Of a stretch of 64,000 bases of DNA, positions 43,180-55,182 are shown piece after piece. Both the position numbers and the translations under genes were made by a program. Source of the DNA: Multifurca ochricompacta (lineage: Eukaryota; Basidiomycota; Agaricomycetes; Russulales; Russulaceae); assembly GCA_022496185.1 (NCBI GenBank), contig WTXG01000156.1, forward strand, positions 22,260-86,259, in the 5' to 3' direction. Each line of letters begins with the position of its first letter. The stretch's first letter is position 1. The notes beneath the pieces are model-generated. The model did no database searches. It was not told the DNA's origin and saw only the letters and a list, made by a program, of their open reading frames with translations.

Positions 43180-45247
43180 ATGCAACTTATTTTCCAAAAT
43201 CTTGCATTTGCCTTGCCTTTGGCTTCAAGCGTTGTTACTGCACAAAACCCGGGACTGGGACTCTCATCCGCCTCTGGCGTCTACAACTCCTCGGAAACTC
43301 CATCGACGCTTCCATGGAACACCTACAACTTTTGTAATGCACCACATATTAATGCCTTACATTATGCACCCCCGCCTCTGGCCGTCTCTGCCGCGGGCCA
43401 ACTCGTCCATGTTTCTGTCGTCATGAGGCACCACAAGGTCCGTCACGTCATCGTCTATACCCCCTTCTTCCAAAAAAAAAAAAAGAACCAAAAAAAACCC
43501 ACATCAAGTCACATACACGGGTATTCCCAACTGTCGCGTGTAACAACAGCGGACACCAGACAACCTCGCGCCCTCTGAACGCGCCCTCAACCCCCCCATG
43601 GGATGGGACTGCTCCAAGGCGGTACAGCTCACTTACGATCTCGGCGGTGTAGCAATCGCACATGACGCCACGACGCCCGCGCAGCATCCATTCGCTCGCA
43701 CTATATGGTCCGGGACGTGTGATGCGGGACAGCTCACATCAGGTGGGCTCATCGATGCCGCGCAACACGGAAAGGTGTGTTCTCCAAGCCTTCCTTCCTT
43801 CCTTCCCATAACACATACACACGGCCCTTTTTTGCTCTGCTCTCCATTCTATTTTTCTCTGTTTCACCCCACCCGTCTAAAATTAAAAATTAAAAAAACG
43901 TTGACGTGCATCTCCGCGCGCACGTGTTGTTGTGCATGGATGAACCAACAGGACCTTTGGGAACTCTACCACGACCATCTAGGATTTCTTAGCGTCGTGA
44001 GCCCCGAAGAGATATGGGTCCGTACATCAACGGAAGATCGTACCATGCAGGTCGCCGGAGCCATGCTAGCCGCCATGGATCCACTCCGCGCAGCTAGGGG
44101 CCAGCCCTGGGCCGTGCACACCCAACCCTCGTCCGTACGTGTCTTGTCTTTTGTCTTTTCTTTTTGTTTGCACCCCCCCCCCCCCTCCCCTCCCCGCCTG
44201 CTCGTCCGTGAGGCGCAATCCCCCCCTTCCTGCTCCCGGATCCTAGGGCTCACGCATGCAGAAAGATCGACTCGCTCGTCCCGGCGTACCCGTGTCCGGC
44301 TGCAAATTCCATACGAGACGCGTTCCAAGCCGTACCGGCGTGGACTGACCACTTAAGCAGTAATGTGTCGCTCAAAGCCCGTTTGGATGACGCCTTTGGC
44401 ACCGCCGATATCGGCTCCTGGGCGAGCTGGTGTAAGCCCTTTCTTTTTTTTTTTTTTCATGTCTTTCCCTTTGTTGTGCGAGGAGGGTGCTTAATATGAT
44501 GCGCAGACGATCATTTTTTCGACGCGCTGACTGCTCGCACTTGTAACGGTCATCCACTCCCCTGTAACGATTTCGCTGGTACGAAGTGCGTGTCCGAGGC
44601 AGACGCAGCAGCCGTATTTGCGATAGGCGACTTTGAGTACGAGTACGTCCCTTCAAGTAGTTACCTCAAAACTCTCAAACCTTCATCAAACTTTCTCAAC
44701 CCCCCTCTCTCCCTTCTCCCTCCACCAATCTCATAGTTACATCTGGCACGCAGCCGAGAACGCATCGACGTACAACTCACTAACATTCGGTATGGATCGT
44801 CCCCACCAACAATACCTGTCCCTCGCTCCTCCCCAATATTGCACAACAATATTGTGTACCTACTTATATTGATACACAGGCGCGTTCTTCGCCGAACTCG
44901 CCGACGCACTCGCGGTACCTGAGTTCTCACACCGCCTCGCGCTCTACGTCGGGCATGATGGTTCGCTCGTACGTCTTTTAGCAGGACTCGGTGTCGTCCC
45001 GCTGCGATGGCCTTCTTCGGCGCTGAAGTCGTCTTTGAAGTACGTACCCCCTCTCCCCCATTTATTTTTCTCTTCGACTTGCTCTCATACCCCCTAGGTG
45101 TGGGAAGTTGTTGGCACCCGCTTCGTTAGGGTTTTCCACGAGGGAACAGTGATCAAAGGGATGGAATGGATACCCCTGGAAGAGTTTGTCGGAACGTTAA
45201 GGTTGCTGGTGCCAGATCAACTCTTTGAGCGGTGTATGGGCGATTAA
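43180..45247 (+). CDS. Secreted histidine acid phosphatase, HHKRTP subtype
   Basis: Histidine-phosphatase-superfamily enzyme expected to hydrolyse phosphate esters outside the cell or in the secretory path. Eight exons: 43180-43437, 43550-43774, 43952-44134, 44266-44431, 44507-44642, 44737-44789, 44880-45039, 45098-45247. A signal peptide is likely (LAFALPLASSVVTA). The catalytic motif spans intron 1: VVMRHHK|RTPDN, the variant RHxxRTP form. Then come GWDCSKAVQL, TSGGLID, EIWVRTSTEDRTMQVAGAML (second Arg region), YPCP and the distal HD proton donor in YVGHDGSLVRLLAGLGV. Exon 7 needs one extra base between RWP and FGAEVVFE to stay in frame (near 45011-45016). This is a real lesion or a sequence error. 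The C-terminus (VWEVVGTRFVRVFHEGTVIK) is normal. Confidence 0.82.
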
Positions 45248-45402
45248 GGTATTAAAGTTGGAGTAATCAGACCAACATAACAGCGCACAGTCCGTCGTTC
45301 GACATTTTTAAAAAACTTCGATTACGCTTTTTGGAGAGCACAAAGCATGGGAAGGCAAAAGAATGGACGGCGGCTCTTTTCACACAACACCACCTTGGAG
45401 GA

Positions 45403-46481
45403 TTAAGCGACCTCCGTGAAGCGAGCCTCGGCCTCCTCAAAGTTGATGACATTCCAAATCGAGTTGAGGTACTGAATGACGACATGAACGAATGGGTCAG
45501 TTTATATGCCAAACAAGGTCGAACAGACGAGGGGGACATACATCAGCCTTGACGTTTTTGTACTGGCACAAGAAAAGAAAAGGGTTAATAAAGAAGAGAA
45601 CACGTATTTGAAGGAGACGGTAGCATACTTGAAGGTAAAAAGCCTTGCAACGAAAAAGTTAAAAAAAGTCAGTGACCCATAAAAAGGCTAGAGAAAATGT
45701 TGCGTACATGCTCCCAAATGTCGACACCGATGATAGGTTCATGCGCTTTAAAAAGCTCAGTCAGCAACGGAAGGAATAATAAGGTTAAGAAAGAATTAGA
45801 AGGCCGAACGCACTCAGCAGAGGATCCTGATTCGAGGTCGTGACAATCTCGAGCTTCTTTGTCTTGGAGTTGTATCCGAGCCAGCCCCAACCACTACCCT
45901 GAATACCAGCGGTAGTCGCGTTGAATTGCTTCTTGAAAGCATCCACGGAACCAAAGTCGCGCTCTAGTGCGGCCTTGAACTTGCCATCCTTGAGCTTGCC
46001 ACCACCTTCCTTGACTGGAGCGAGATTCTTCCAGAAGAGAGAGTGGTTAATGTGACCTACCGTGATAACGGAGAAAGGGGAAGGAGGGGAAGGAAGAGGT
46101 GTGTTAACGCGTTTCTGGGGTTGGAAAATGGGCAAGAAGATGGAAATCTTCACCTCCGCCGTTGAACTTGAGAGCGGCCTGGAGAGCAATCCTGTCGCGG
46201 GTGGATGGCGCCTTGACATAGGACTCTTCGGCGGCGTTGAGTCCGTTGACGTAGGCTTGGTGGTGCTTCGAGTGATGAAGCTCCATGATTTCGGCCGATA
46301 TATGCGGCTCTAGTGCCTGGGGGTGGAGTTGAGAGACATGGTCAATAGTATTTTTTTATTATATATTTACATCATACGAATAGGGTAGGTCGGGAAGGGT
46401 GTGAAGCGTTGCAGCACGCAAAGCTAGAGAGCGGGCCAAGGAAGGATGAAAGATTGAACGAGTAAGAGTGAGAGACAACAT
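45403..46481 (-). CDS. SOD2: Mitochondrial Mn-superoxide dismutase
   Basis: Converts superoxide to H2O2 and O2 in the matrix. Seven exons on the minus strand: 46481-46371, 46316-46154, 46056-45814, 45745-45708, 45643-45629, 45562-45542, 45471-45403. They sum to 660 nt, 219 residues. The mitochondrial presequence is Arg/Ser-rich with no acids ([20 protein letters not shown]). Mature part: [36 protein letters not shown] (first His ligand), [13 protein letters not shown] (second His), [10 protein letters not shown], then [16 protein letters not shown] with the Asp and His metal ligands, and [18 protein letters not shown]. Exons 5 and 6 are only 15 and 21 nt. It converges on the phosphatase gene with about 155 bp between stop codons. 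Confidence 0.93.
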
Positions 46482-46749
46482 GGTCGTTAATAAAATGGAA
46501 GTGAAGTGAAGTGAGTGTGTAGTCAAGTGTTCACGTGTTCGCTACGACTCGTGGTCTCGTGACTTTGCCCTTTGATTACATAATGCACAATGAATTGTCT
46601 ACTTCGCCTTTGTCTTTGTCTTTGCCATTGCCATCACAAGGTTGTACATCTAATGCCCTCCCACTCCAAATATCAAAAGGAACCAGCTTCCATGTTCCAG
46701 AGAACGTTTTCGCCTGTTTCCAAAGTTGACTAGCATCACTTTTGCTCAA

Positions 46750-47640
46750 CCGTGGCCAGCGTGAGGTCTCTGAGCGATCGTGGTGCGAGAGTAAAAACCT
46801 ACAAAAATCGTGTCATCAGGATTGTTCGGGTATAGTGGGCGCCTGAAAGAAACACCCACGGGAGCAAAAAGTGTTCGTCGCACATCTTCCTCACCCACAC
46901 CATGTGTTCTAATACATGTGATTAGAGATGTGCCATCCTGTTCGGTATCACTTCAGATGAAAAAAGACTTACTCCTCTCTTCCCGCCTCATCCGGTCTTC
47001 GGAGACCAATTCCATCAACTTCTGCGGCTTCAACGCGTTTACCTATTCCACCCCTCAATCATCACGCGCTCTCGCAAGGACAACGCCAAGGTGTGCGCTT
47101 ACCAGTCTTTGCATCCTTTTTACTAGTTCACCCCCGAACGACATGGCCACCACAATCTGGTGTCCATCGTAATTTTGCCGTTTCTAAGTGTCAGCAAATT
47201 AGAAAATTTACTCGCGTGAGGGGCAGCTGTCAGCCAGTCTTGTGGCAAGTTTACCTCTGCGTAGGACATGGCGAGCTCCCCGAGCTGACGCACCCTATCG
47301 ATCAACTTGCGAGGGCTTGGGACACACGCAGGGCACAGAGCGTTCTTGAGTGTCAGCCCTTCTGTCAACGGAATGCGGAGCAGCCTCTCTTCCGCTATAC
47401 ACGTGCAGGAATCACCCATGACCAGTCAGCGATCTCCTAACGCTTCAATCACATCAAAGAGAAAATATTATGGTTTACCTAGGAGAACCCACTCGGTAAC
47501 TTCGCAAATCCCAATGACGTAGTCTAAAAACGCGATGATACGCTTGTCGCGCGCGTGCACGTACCGCGCGAGCCAGTACACCCGGTTCAAGGCCCGTAAG
47601 ATAGTATTCTGGTGTACGCGCGACCGTCGTCAGTATTCAG
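46750..47640 (-). CDS. Spliced gene of unknown function (model incomplete)
   Basis: Several minus-strand coding blocks separated by intron-like sequence. They include NTILRALNRVYWLARYVHAR continuing to DYVIGICEVTEWVLLG (about 47600-47490, donor GTAAAC), then ERLLRIPLTEGLTLKNALCP and PSPRKLIDRVRQLGELAMSY (about 47400-47250). VNALKPQKLMELVSEDRMRR lies at about 47045-46985 with a GTAAGT donor. The final exon before 46790 could be read in two frames. I do not recognise the family. The long plus-strand open stretch 46810-47172 is antisense to it. Exact ends and joins are uncertain. Confidence 0.4.
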
Positions 47641-50085
47641 GTCACTTTGGATGGTGAATGACGGGGCGCACATGCATGAGAGATAACGTGTATGTAAATG
47701 CTGCACGGCTACTAAGGAAAACATCATAAATATGGTGGTGAGTGATGCCCCGACTAGACGCTTACTCTGCAGTTACCAAGTCTACGTGCGTAGCAGATAC
47801 CATGGGGAGAGGATACATGATTCGAGGCATAGTGATGTACAAGCGGAGAGTACAGCGAGGGCACTTTATGCCATTAGGAAAAGGGTCTCCCAGTCACATT
47901 CACTTCCCATTTCCACAAAATTTCCGGCAGGAGAAACGTTGCCAAAGGCATTGTTTTTTTGAATGATGTCGAGTTGTGGCGTTATCACATTCAAAGATAC
48001 TACTCATTGTTTCTAACTAACTGTTACCCCCACATGGTGAATGGCTCACCTTCATCTTTGTTAACACGTGGAGCGCAAAAGTTTAATAATAATTGTGAAC
48101 AGAACACTCAAATCCAAGCGCAATCGCAATTACGGGACGCCTATCCCTCGTGCTAACAATTTATATTGTACTCGATACCTGGTGCAATCGTAAATCTACT
48201 TGCCATTCTTTCTGTCAGTCGCTGTCATGTCATTGAAAGTTAAGTCTTGATCTCATGCTTATATCTTATCGGTATGTCTGGACGCCACACCTCGTGATCA
48301 AAGCGCGTCTAACTTGACACATGACCATTTTCTTCCTTTTCGTGGTTTCGTTCGATACATTGTCTCCCCGTCCTTGACAATGATTGAACGCCTGAAAGCC
48401 ATGAGTGGATTGGGTCTGGTCTGCATTCAAATAACTTATTGAAGCGTCAAGCACTGCGCTAGATACGTGGCCATGTATCGCCCTTGCCGACCCGCTTCAA
48501 GATGCACACCTGCCAAGGTGCTTCAAATTTACAATTGCCATTAGCCTTGGGTCGTAACCTGCTCGGACACCAACCCCATGTTGATTAGTCCCGAATCTAT
48601 ATAAGTAAATTGGTTTTCAAGCGCTTCTTCCCCTGGCGGCATGCGGGTCGACGCAGCGCTCGACGAGTAAGCATACTTTGAGCTTAGACTTACTTTTGAG
48701 TAGGAAAAGCGCACGCGTGCGATATACTACGCTACATACTAGTAAGCGTTCCAAGATGAAGAGGAGCTGTATGAAAGAGGGTATTCTCGTCTTCCCCCCA
48801 CCGTCATCTCGTCTAGCTGCATGGCACACACGCCGCGCGAATCTGCCCTCTGCCGAGATACTCCGCATTATTCTCTCGTTTCCGAGTCACAATATATAAT
48901 AAATGATCGTATGTCCTACTACTAGTGGTACATATAAGTTATTCATGTGGCCGTTACAAAGAGATTCCAGGTATTAGTACCATTTCATGTCCTCCCGGGC
49001 CCTAGTACCGCCCTAGATGATAGAGCGTACTGATACCTCGGATTGCACGTCGTGCCTTCATTCAGTTCAAGTCTCCGAGTAGTACTACTCGGGTGTCGGG
49101 TTAACCAAGCTCGGCTCGACTTCGGTGCAAAACTTGGTTTTGAAATTAAATGCTATCTATTCTATTCTGTGTTTTCATTTAACTTAACTACGCAATTCCT
49201 TAAAAGGTGGTTGTACCACAGTAGAGACAATGGCTGCTATTTAACACATACGACCTTAAACCATTAATCCTTCAAACTGCTAGGGTCGACTTCAAAATTA
49301 AAATAAAAAATGTTCAGCTTGACATTGACGGAGCGTGAAGACACTCACCCCTTTGATGTTGTTTACTATATCCGAGTGTCCACTGCGCCCTGTTCCGGAG
49401 CTGACTGTCGCCGGTACTGTCTCGCAGAATTCAACTAAGGTGACTTGTCTGGCGTTTCCATTCGCAGGGTTGCTGGACGATGAACCGGCCCGTTCGTACA
49501 CGCCAGCGCGCGAATTTAAAGACACCATCAAAGAATTACTGTATAACTTGGGTGTCACAAATGCACTGTGGCACATAAAGAGACGAGAAAAAGAAAAAAA
49601 AAAAAGGACGAAAAAACGTCAGTTGTGGATCGATGTATAATCAAGTCGACGCACAAAGCCAGGTGGATGTTATTTGTCCCTGAGCTCAAGAAAAATGTAA
49701 GGTGTATGATAGCAAGTGCTGCAGACGCCACGCCTGACTCGACAGACAGGCGAATCATGTTTGTGAGCTTGCGGCCTGTGGCCCTATTCCATTTGACCGC
49801 CTGCTTTCTTGCTGCCAATAGCTGCGACAGAAGTATATGAGTATTTCAGACAGCAGCAGAGCGATAATATTCAAAGTGCGGACCAAGTAAACCATGCTGG
49901 TGGCGATAAGAAGGTCAACGAAAGCGCTACCAGCCAGCCAGGTCTAAGAGAAGGTCAACCCCTTGCCAGAAATCATGTAAATATAGATGCTTACGCTGAT
50001 CGGGACATATATTTCAGTGATCTTCCGTACGTCGTTGATGGTCGCGTACTAGAAAAGTTGTCGATGACAAGGAGTATGAAGTAAC
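47641..50085. other. No gene recognised
   Basis: Host-type sequence. Open stretches up to about 100 residues (49335-49640 plus, 49298-49576 minus) show no motif and carry no convincing splice pattern. A small A-rich tract is at 49590-49615. Confidence 0.4.
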
Positions 50086-50089
50086 AAAA

Positions 50090-50600
50090 ACACTAACTGT
50101 AATGCCTGAGGCAATTCCGGTGATCCCCACTGCCAAGGACAACTAGATGAGCAAGGGTCAGGACGGCACCCGGCATAGGGACAAATGCACGAGGCGTACA
50201 ATCACTATGCCTGAGGTGAAACACTTCCACTTCATATTGCGACCTAGTACCCAAAGTCGCCATGCGTAAAACATATGCACCCATATGGGGACTATTCAGA
50301 AGTCAGGGGGGTAGTAGTCCACCGGATCCATTTACTTGGCCTGCAACTCACTCGTAGCATCGATGACAGGCGTCATCGCAAAGCCCCAATCGGTCTTGAT
50401 GAGAGTCTCTGGTTTACCCCATCCACGGCACAACATCTTCCATGCTACATCTGTCGTTATAACTGAATCGATGGTATCAAGGACGAAGAGGCCATATACT
50501 GCAGCGCGTTTCCTTGAAAAGGAGCAATATGGGCATGACGAAGACATACCGGCTGCTTTGGTCCATAATGGATCACCTGGAAAGGCAAGGTAGTACACGT
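50090..50600 (-). pseudogene. DUF6534-like membrane protein remnant
   Basis: Minus-strand blocks resemble the multi-pass DUF6534 family of mushrooms. They are GLFVLDTIDSVITTDVAWKM with KPETLIKTDWGFAMTPVIDA (about 50510-50347), then, after a GTGAGT...AATAG intron, PIWVHMFYAWRLWVLGRN (about 50300-50240), and a hydrophobic LAVGITGIASGITV (about 50135-50095). The N-terminal helices and C-terminal tail are not found and the third block is shifted in frame. It is probably a pseudogene or a badly conserved gene. Family assignment is from recalled consensus, not a search. Confidence 0.45.
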
Positions 50601-51631
50601 CTGCGGTGAAGGCAGGTGACTATGATGGCGGAACGAGGTGGAAAACCTTCACGCACAGACTTGCAATACCATAATTCCATATAGCCACCAGCTTAGACTT
50701 GCACCAACGAGCTTTACAGGGGAGACATCGAACATCATATCAGATGACCCCTGTGGAGAAAAATTGCAGTGATACGTACTATTGGCCCAACTCTGTAAAG
50801 CGCGAAGGATTAGGACCAGTCAGGAGTTACTGGCAGTCAGAACGTAGCACAGGAAAGTGCTCACAGGGGGAGAAACTTCTCAGAAGGATTGATGGCTGGT
50901 AAGGTTGTGTTATACTCGGACGACATAGTGATCAGTCTGTGCGGGGCTCTAGAGCACTTAATTTAGAGGGCTTTTTACGAGAATGGCATTGCATTGAGTA
51001 TGTGCAAGGGGCAACGATTTATGAAAGACGCTAAAAGATTGGAATTTGCGATCCGTTGCGACGGGCAAGTCACTAGTATCATGAATGTATTATGTATCAA
51101 TGTCCAAATAGTTAGTAAGGTTGCGCCGTTACCGTGGATGCCACTGATGTGCCCCTACACTTGTTATTGATGGTTGGTGATCGTCCATCTATTTGTACGT
51201 GGGTAGTGCCAATTGACATCGGCGCTGGACATTCTGGGTAGGACCACGATTGGAAAGGGTGTAATGACACACGGGGATTCGGAGCGCCCGCGTATTAAAA
51301 TTTTTTTAATAAAATTTCCCTGTTATTACAGTGGTTCTAGTGCATTGCTCACTTGCGTCCTCGCATTCATGAATGGATTTGTGCCATCGTTTTCATGGAT
51401 TCAAATTACGCGTCCACTAGACCACGTCGTTCGCATGTTTTCCAAATTTGCAATTCACTCGCTATTGATTGGACTCGAAAGGCGGGATTACTTAAACCAA
51501 GCCGAAGAGCATGTTGGCAATATATAAAGTTAAAGCAACCAAAAACTATGACTCTCAGGTTGGATGAAGAGAGAGGGTATTCGCGCATGTTGGACACCAT
51601 GAATGTTTCTTCTGGTCTGGGGGATATCAAC
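50601..51631. other. No gene recognised
   Basis: Host-type sequence with no clear coding pattern. It ends at the hAT target duplication ATATCAAC (51624-51631). Confidence 0.4.
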
Positions 51632-53637
51632 TACTGATGTGCACGGCTCGGCTCAAAGCCGTAAGCCGGCCGTTTCTGAGCCGGAAAAAGCCGGGCCGAC
51701 ATAGGCCGTGAAAACGGCTTCCAGCGGCCCACGGCTTTTGGTGGCTGAGTCATGCTTTCTATGAACCAGAATACCACCAGTACAGAGATAGTCCAACATA
51801 ATTGTGATTGCATTTAGATTTTAGATAAAACAATTGATGAGATAAAAACATGTCTTACATTGATCAAGATACTGAGTGTATACATCTCAGATCAATCATG
51901 TGATTAAATCACATTGCGAGATAATGTGTTTGTTTACTTTAATTTAGTAGCTGATATAGTACATCTAAATAGGAATTCTGAAGGAAATGGGCATGGTGCA
52001 GACTTATATTTTAGATACTTTGTTAACTTAGAGACTTAGGTGCTTGTGATAATGCAATAGCAACTTCTTGTTATGACCAGGGCCCAGCAGCCCTATTTTC
52101 TTTACCCTCCCCAACAGGGACCCCACTCACCCACCAACGCTACACTTTCTCATCACGTCTCCCTCCTGGGACCCCTCACATGCATTACTCCCATCCCCGT
52201 GACTGTTGTTTGGACTTGTATACATACTGTTTACTTATGATTGTCCTTCTTATCTTCTTATCTCTACAACTGGACACTTACTTAATACCCTATCAGAAGC
52301 TAGGCTTTATGCCCTCTGCTTTCATATATTCGGGCCCACCTGACTCTGTTATCGTTATCTCGTAGACGCCCATTCGATTACGTATATAAGTCCGCTGTAA
52401 CTACCATGTAGACCTCAGACTCGACTTATTGAATACATCGGTGCTTGTCTTCTGGACTTCCCTTTGAATCTCTGACTCATCTGTCTCAGTATTTCTGATA
52501 CCTTTCCACTTAACATTGTCTTAGGGAACAGCCCCTCTGACTTTGACTCGTCCCACTTAACTCCAAGAAGCCCCATTGGTTTCTTACTCATATATGAACG
52601 AAACGCTGTCACACAAGTCGTGTGGAATGTCCTGCACCGGGCGTAACATTCTTTATCTATAGCAGATTTAGTGGCTTTATACAGCTACTAAATCAAAGTA
52701 AACGAACACACACATTGCATTATCTTGCTTGTTAATGAAAGTGATTTAATCACATGATTGATCTGAGATGTATATACTCAGTACCTTGATTAATGTAAGA
52801 CATGTTTTTATCTCATCAATTGTTTTATCTAAATGCAATCACAATTATGTTGGACTATCTCTGTACTGGTATTCTGCTTCAACAAATTCAATGCTGTCCT
52901 GGATGTGCATTTTTTATGCAGCAAAGGACATTATAGATACATGCAGCCATTGTTTGAGTAATAATAATTGATAATCTGATTGTAGAGTAGTTTGAAGTAG
53001 TCTAGTATGTATTTTAGATAATGCCAGACCAGCAGAAACAATTGCACATTAGTAAATAAGATGTGTCAGGGTACTTATGAAAGTAAGCCACTGATAACTA
53101 ATTGGATTTACATTGCATGCTCAATTGGCTTTGGTATTTTGTAGAATAGTACTAGAACCTATTTAAAGATGCCCTGTAGCACACTACAGACCCCATCTTG
53201 TCCTCTTGGGGCTGTAGGCTCTTAGCAATTGTTCAATATAGGTCTATTCTTGCTGGATTTTCACTCTTAGTTTCACCATGATCTCAACATCTTATCTTAT
53301 CTACATAGCAAGTGCAGGATAGAAGCACCTGTTACAAACACTGTTATTGATACAAGCTAAACTAAGACAATTTATGTTACAGGAGTTAAATAGGAGACAT
53401 AATATGGCAGAAGGCCAAAGCAGTGGCCAGGGGTTGATATAATGTAAACTACAAGTCCTTCAAAAAATGCAGCTAAAACTTGATTTGATGCTGTAAAGCT
53501 GCAGCTTGGGCCTAAGCCAGGCCTAAGCTGGCTGGAAGCCATCACTACAGCCCAGGCTTGAGTTTTGAAAAGCCTGAGCTGCCAAAAGCTGAGCCTAAGC
53601 TGCAGCTTCAGGCCGAGCTGGGGCCATCACAACACTA
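51632..53637. mobile_element. Non-autonomous hAT element with 8-bp TSD
   Basis: The ends are TACTGATGTGCACGGCTCGG and, inverted, TAGTGTTGTGATGGCCCCAG. Perfect target duplication ATATCAAC at 51624-51631 and 53638-53645. Both ends are rich in AAGCCGxGCC / AGGCCTAAGC words. An inner inverted repeat of about 190 bp (about 51773-51965 and 52690-52870) surrounds a solo LTR. The right half (52880-53350) is repeat H, also seen near 2110-3720. No transposase. Confidence 0.87.
52069..52648 (+). repeat. Solo LTR, R1/R2 family
   Basis: 580 bp, TGTTATGACCAGG...GGGCGTAACA. It matches the R1/R2 LTRs throughout (CACTTACTTAATACCCTATC, TATATAAGTCCGC, CTCAGACTCGACTT). The flanks share TTCT, so the 5-bp duplication is imperfect (CTTCT/TTCTT). 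Confidence 0.88.
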
Positions 53638-53868
53638 ATATCAACATGATAATAATGGAGCAGACTACCTAATTTAGTAGCAAGTGACTTCTTGACCCCT
53701 TATTAATTAATTTAATTATTGTTTTTTTTAAATAGAATTTACTGTAGGAGATGGAAAGGCAGTAGACTTTATTTCTGTGTAGGAAAGAAACTAAAGTCTA
53801 ATCTATCCTGGCTGGGTTGTATTTATGTGTGTTCAATTGTCCACATCCACATCACAATCCTTTCATGT

Positions 53869-53922
53869 ACAGTGGCTCAAAAAACTGTCCATATGTTTTG
53901 ACCTTTTGTACAAATGCATATA
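53869..53922 (+). repeat. Stray Tc1-type TIR
   Basis: TACAGTGGCTCAAAAAACTGTCC resembles the end at 3787-3809. Only one end is visible, abutting the next element. Confidence 0.5.
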
Positions 53923-54284
53923 CAGTGCCTCACAAAACTGAGTCAATGTTTTGCACTTTTGCACTGTTTGTTGAATATCACATCAGCCAAAACAAATATA
54001 AACAAAGTCTTGGTATACCATATAAGGTACACAATAAGGGCTATGTAATGCAACAATGATTATGTAATTCTGATCAAAACCTGTGGAGCTATGCCCATTT
54101 CAAATTGGGGACTCATTGACTCAGTTTTGTGAGGGGGTATCAGAAATATCAGAATCTGATGCTCCACCAAATGTACAGCAACCAATCCTTAATATATGGT
54201 TACCATAGTTACTTTACTATTGATGGGACCTGGAATAGAGCTATTTAACCATGGTTAACATTCCCAGAATATTATAATTTCCCA

Positions 54285-54773
54285 ATGCGCCCCACCTCCT
54301 CTGCTCAGAAAGAAAACATGCTCTCTCTGACCTCTGAAGGTCATTCCACTCACACTATTGCCTCCAGACTCAGCCTCAGCAAGTCCACAGTCTCTATGAC
54401 ACTCAGAACCCTCCTTCCCAACCATCAGTCACCTCATTTTGGTCATCCTTCCAAGCTCTCTGCTACCTCTGAACATGCTATCATGATACAAATCACCACA
54501 GGAAAGGTTGGCAATGCTGTCCAGGCCACAAAGCACATCAATTCCATCATCCCCAACCATGTCTCCTCACAAACTGTGCACTGGGTTCTTAAACAACATT
54601 CATTCAAGGCTGCAACAAAGAAGAAAAGGCCACTACTCTCTGCAGTACATTGCAAGAAGCACTTAGCCTTTGCTTTGAAGTACCAAAAATGGACTATGGA
54701 GGACTGGGAGAGGGTGATTTGGTCAGATGAGACCAAAATCAACAGGGTTGGGTCAGGTGCCAGTCCTCCATAG
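54285..54773 (+). pseudogene. Tc1-like transposase N-terminal half, left arm
   Basis: Open for 162 residues. HTH region (SSAQKENMLSLTSEGHSTHT, IASRLSLSKSTVSMTLR), linker (GHPSKLSATSEHAIMIQITT), then WTMEDWERVIWSDETKINRV with the first DDE Asp intact. The frame runs into the mirror arm and stops. The second and third catalytic residues are missing, so it is catalytically dead but may still bind TIRs. Confidence 0.8.
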
Positions 54774-55182
54774 TCCAGTTTTGGTACTTCAAAGCAAGGG
54801 CTAAGTGCTTCTTGCAATGTACTGCAGAGAGTAGTGGCCTTTTCTTCTTTGTTACAGCCTTGAATGAATGTTGTTTAAGAACCCAGTGCACAGTTTGTGA
54901 AGAGACATGGTTGGGGATGATGGAATTGATGTGCTTTGTGGCCTGGACAGCATTGCCAACCTTTCCTGTGGTGATTTGTATCATGATAGCATGTTCAGAG
55001 GTAGCAGAGAGCTTGGAAGGATGACCAAAATGAGGTGACTGATGGTTGGGAAGGAGGTTTCTGAGTGTCCTAGAGACTCTGGACTGGCTGAGGCTGAGTC
55101 TGGAGGCAATAGTGTGAGTGGAATGACCTTCAGAGGCCAGAGAGAGCATGTTTTCTTTCTGAGCAGAGGAGGTGGGGTGCAT
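54739..55182 (-). pseudogene. Tc1-like transposase N-terminal half, right arm
   Basis: Mirror copy of 54285-54705 with a handful of substitutions (MHPTSSAQKENMLSLASEGH). It lacks the WSDET motif, which lies only in the spacer. Confidence 0.8.

Noticed and set aside
46810..47172. 120-residue plus-strand open frame
   Set aside because: Overlaps minus-strand blocks with introns and better protein-like sequence; judged antisense.
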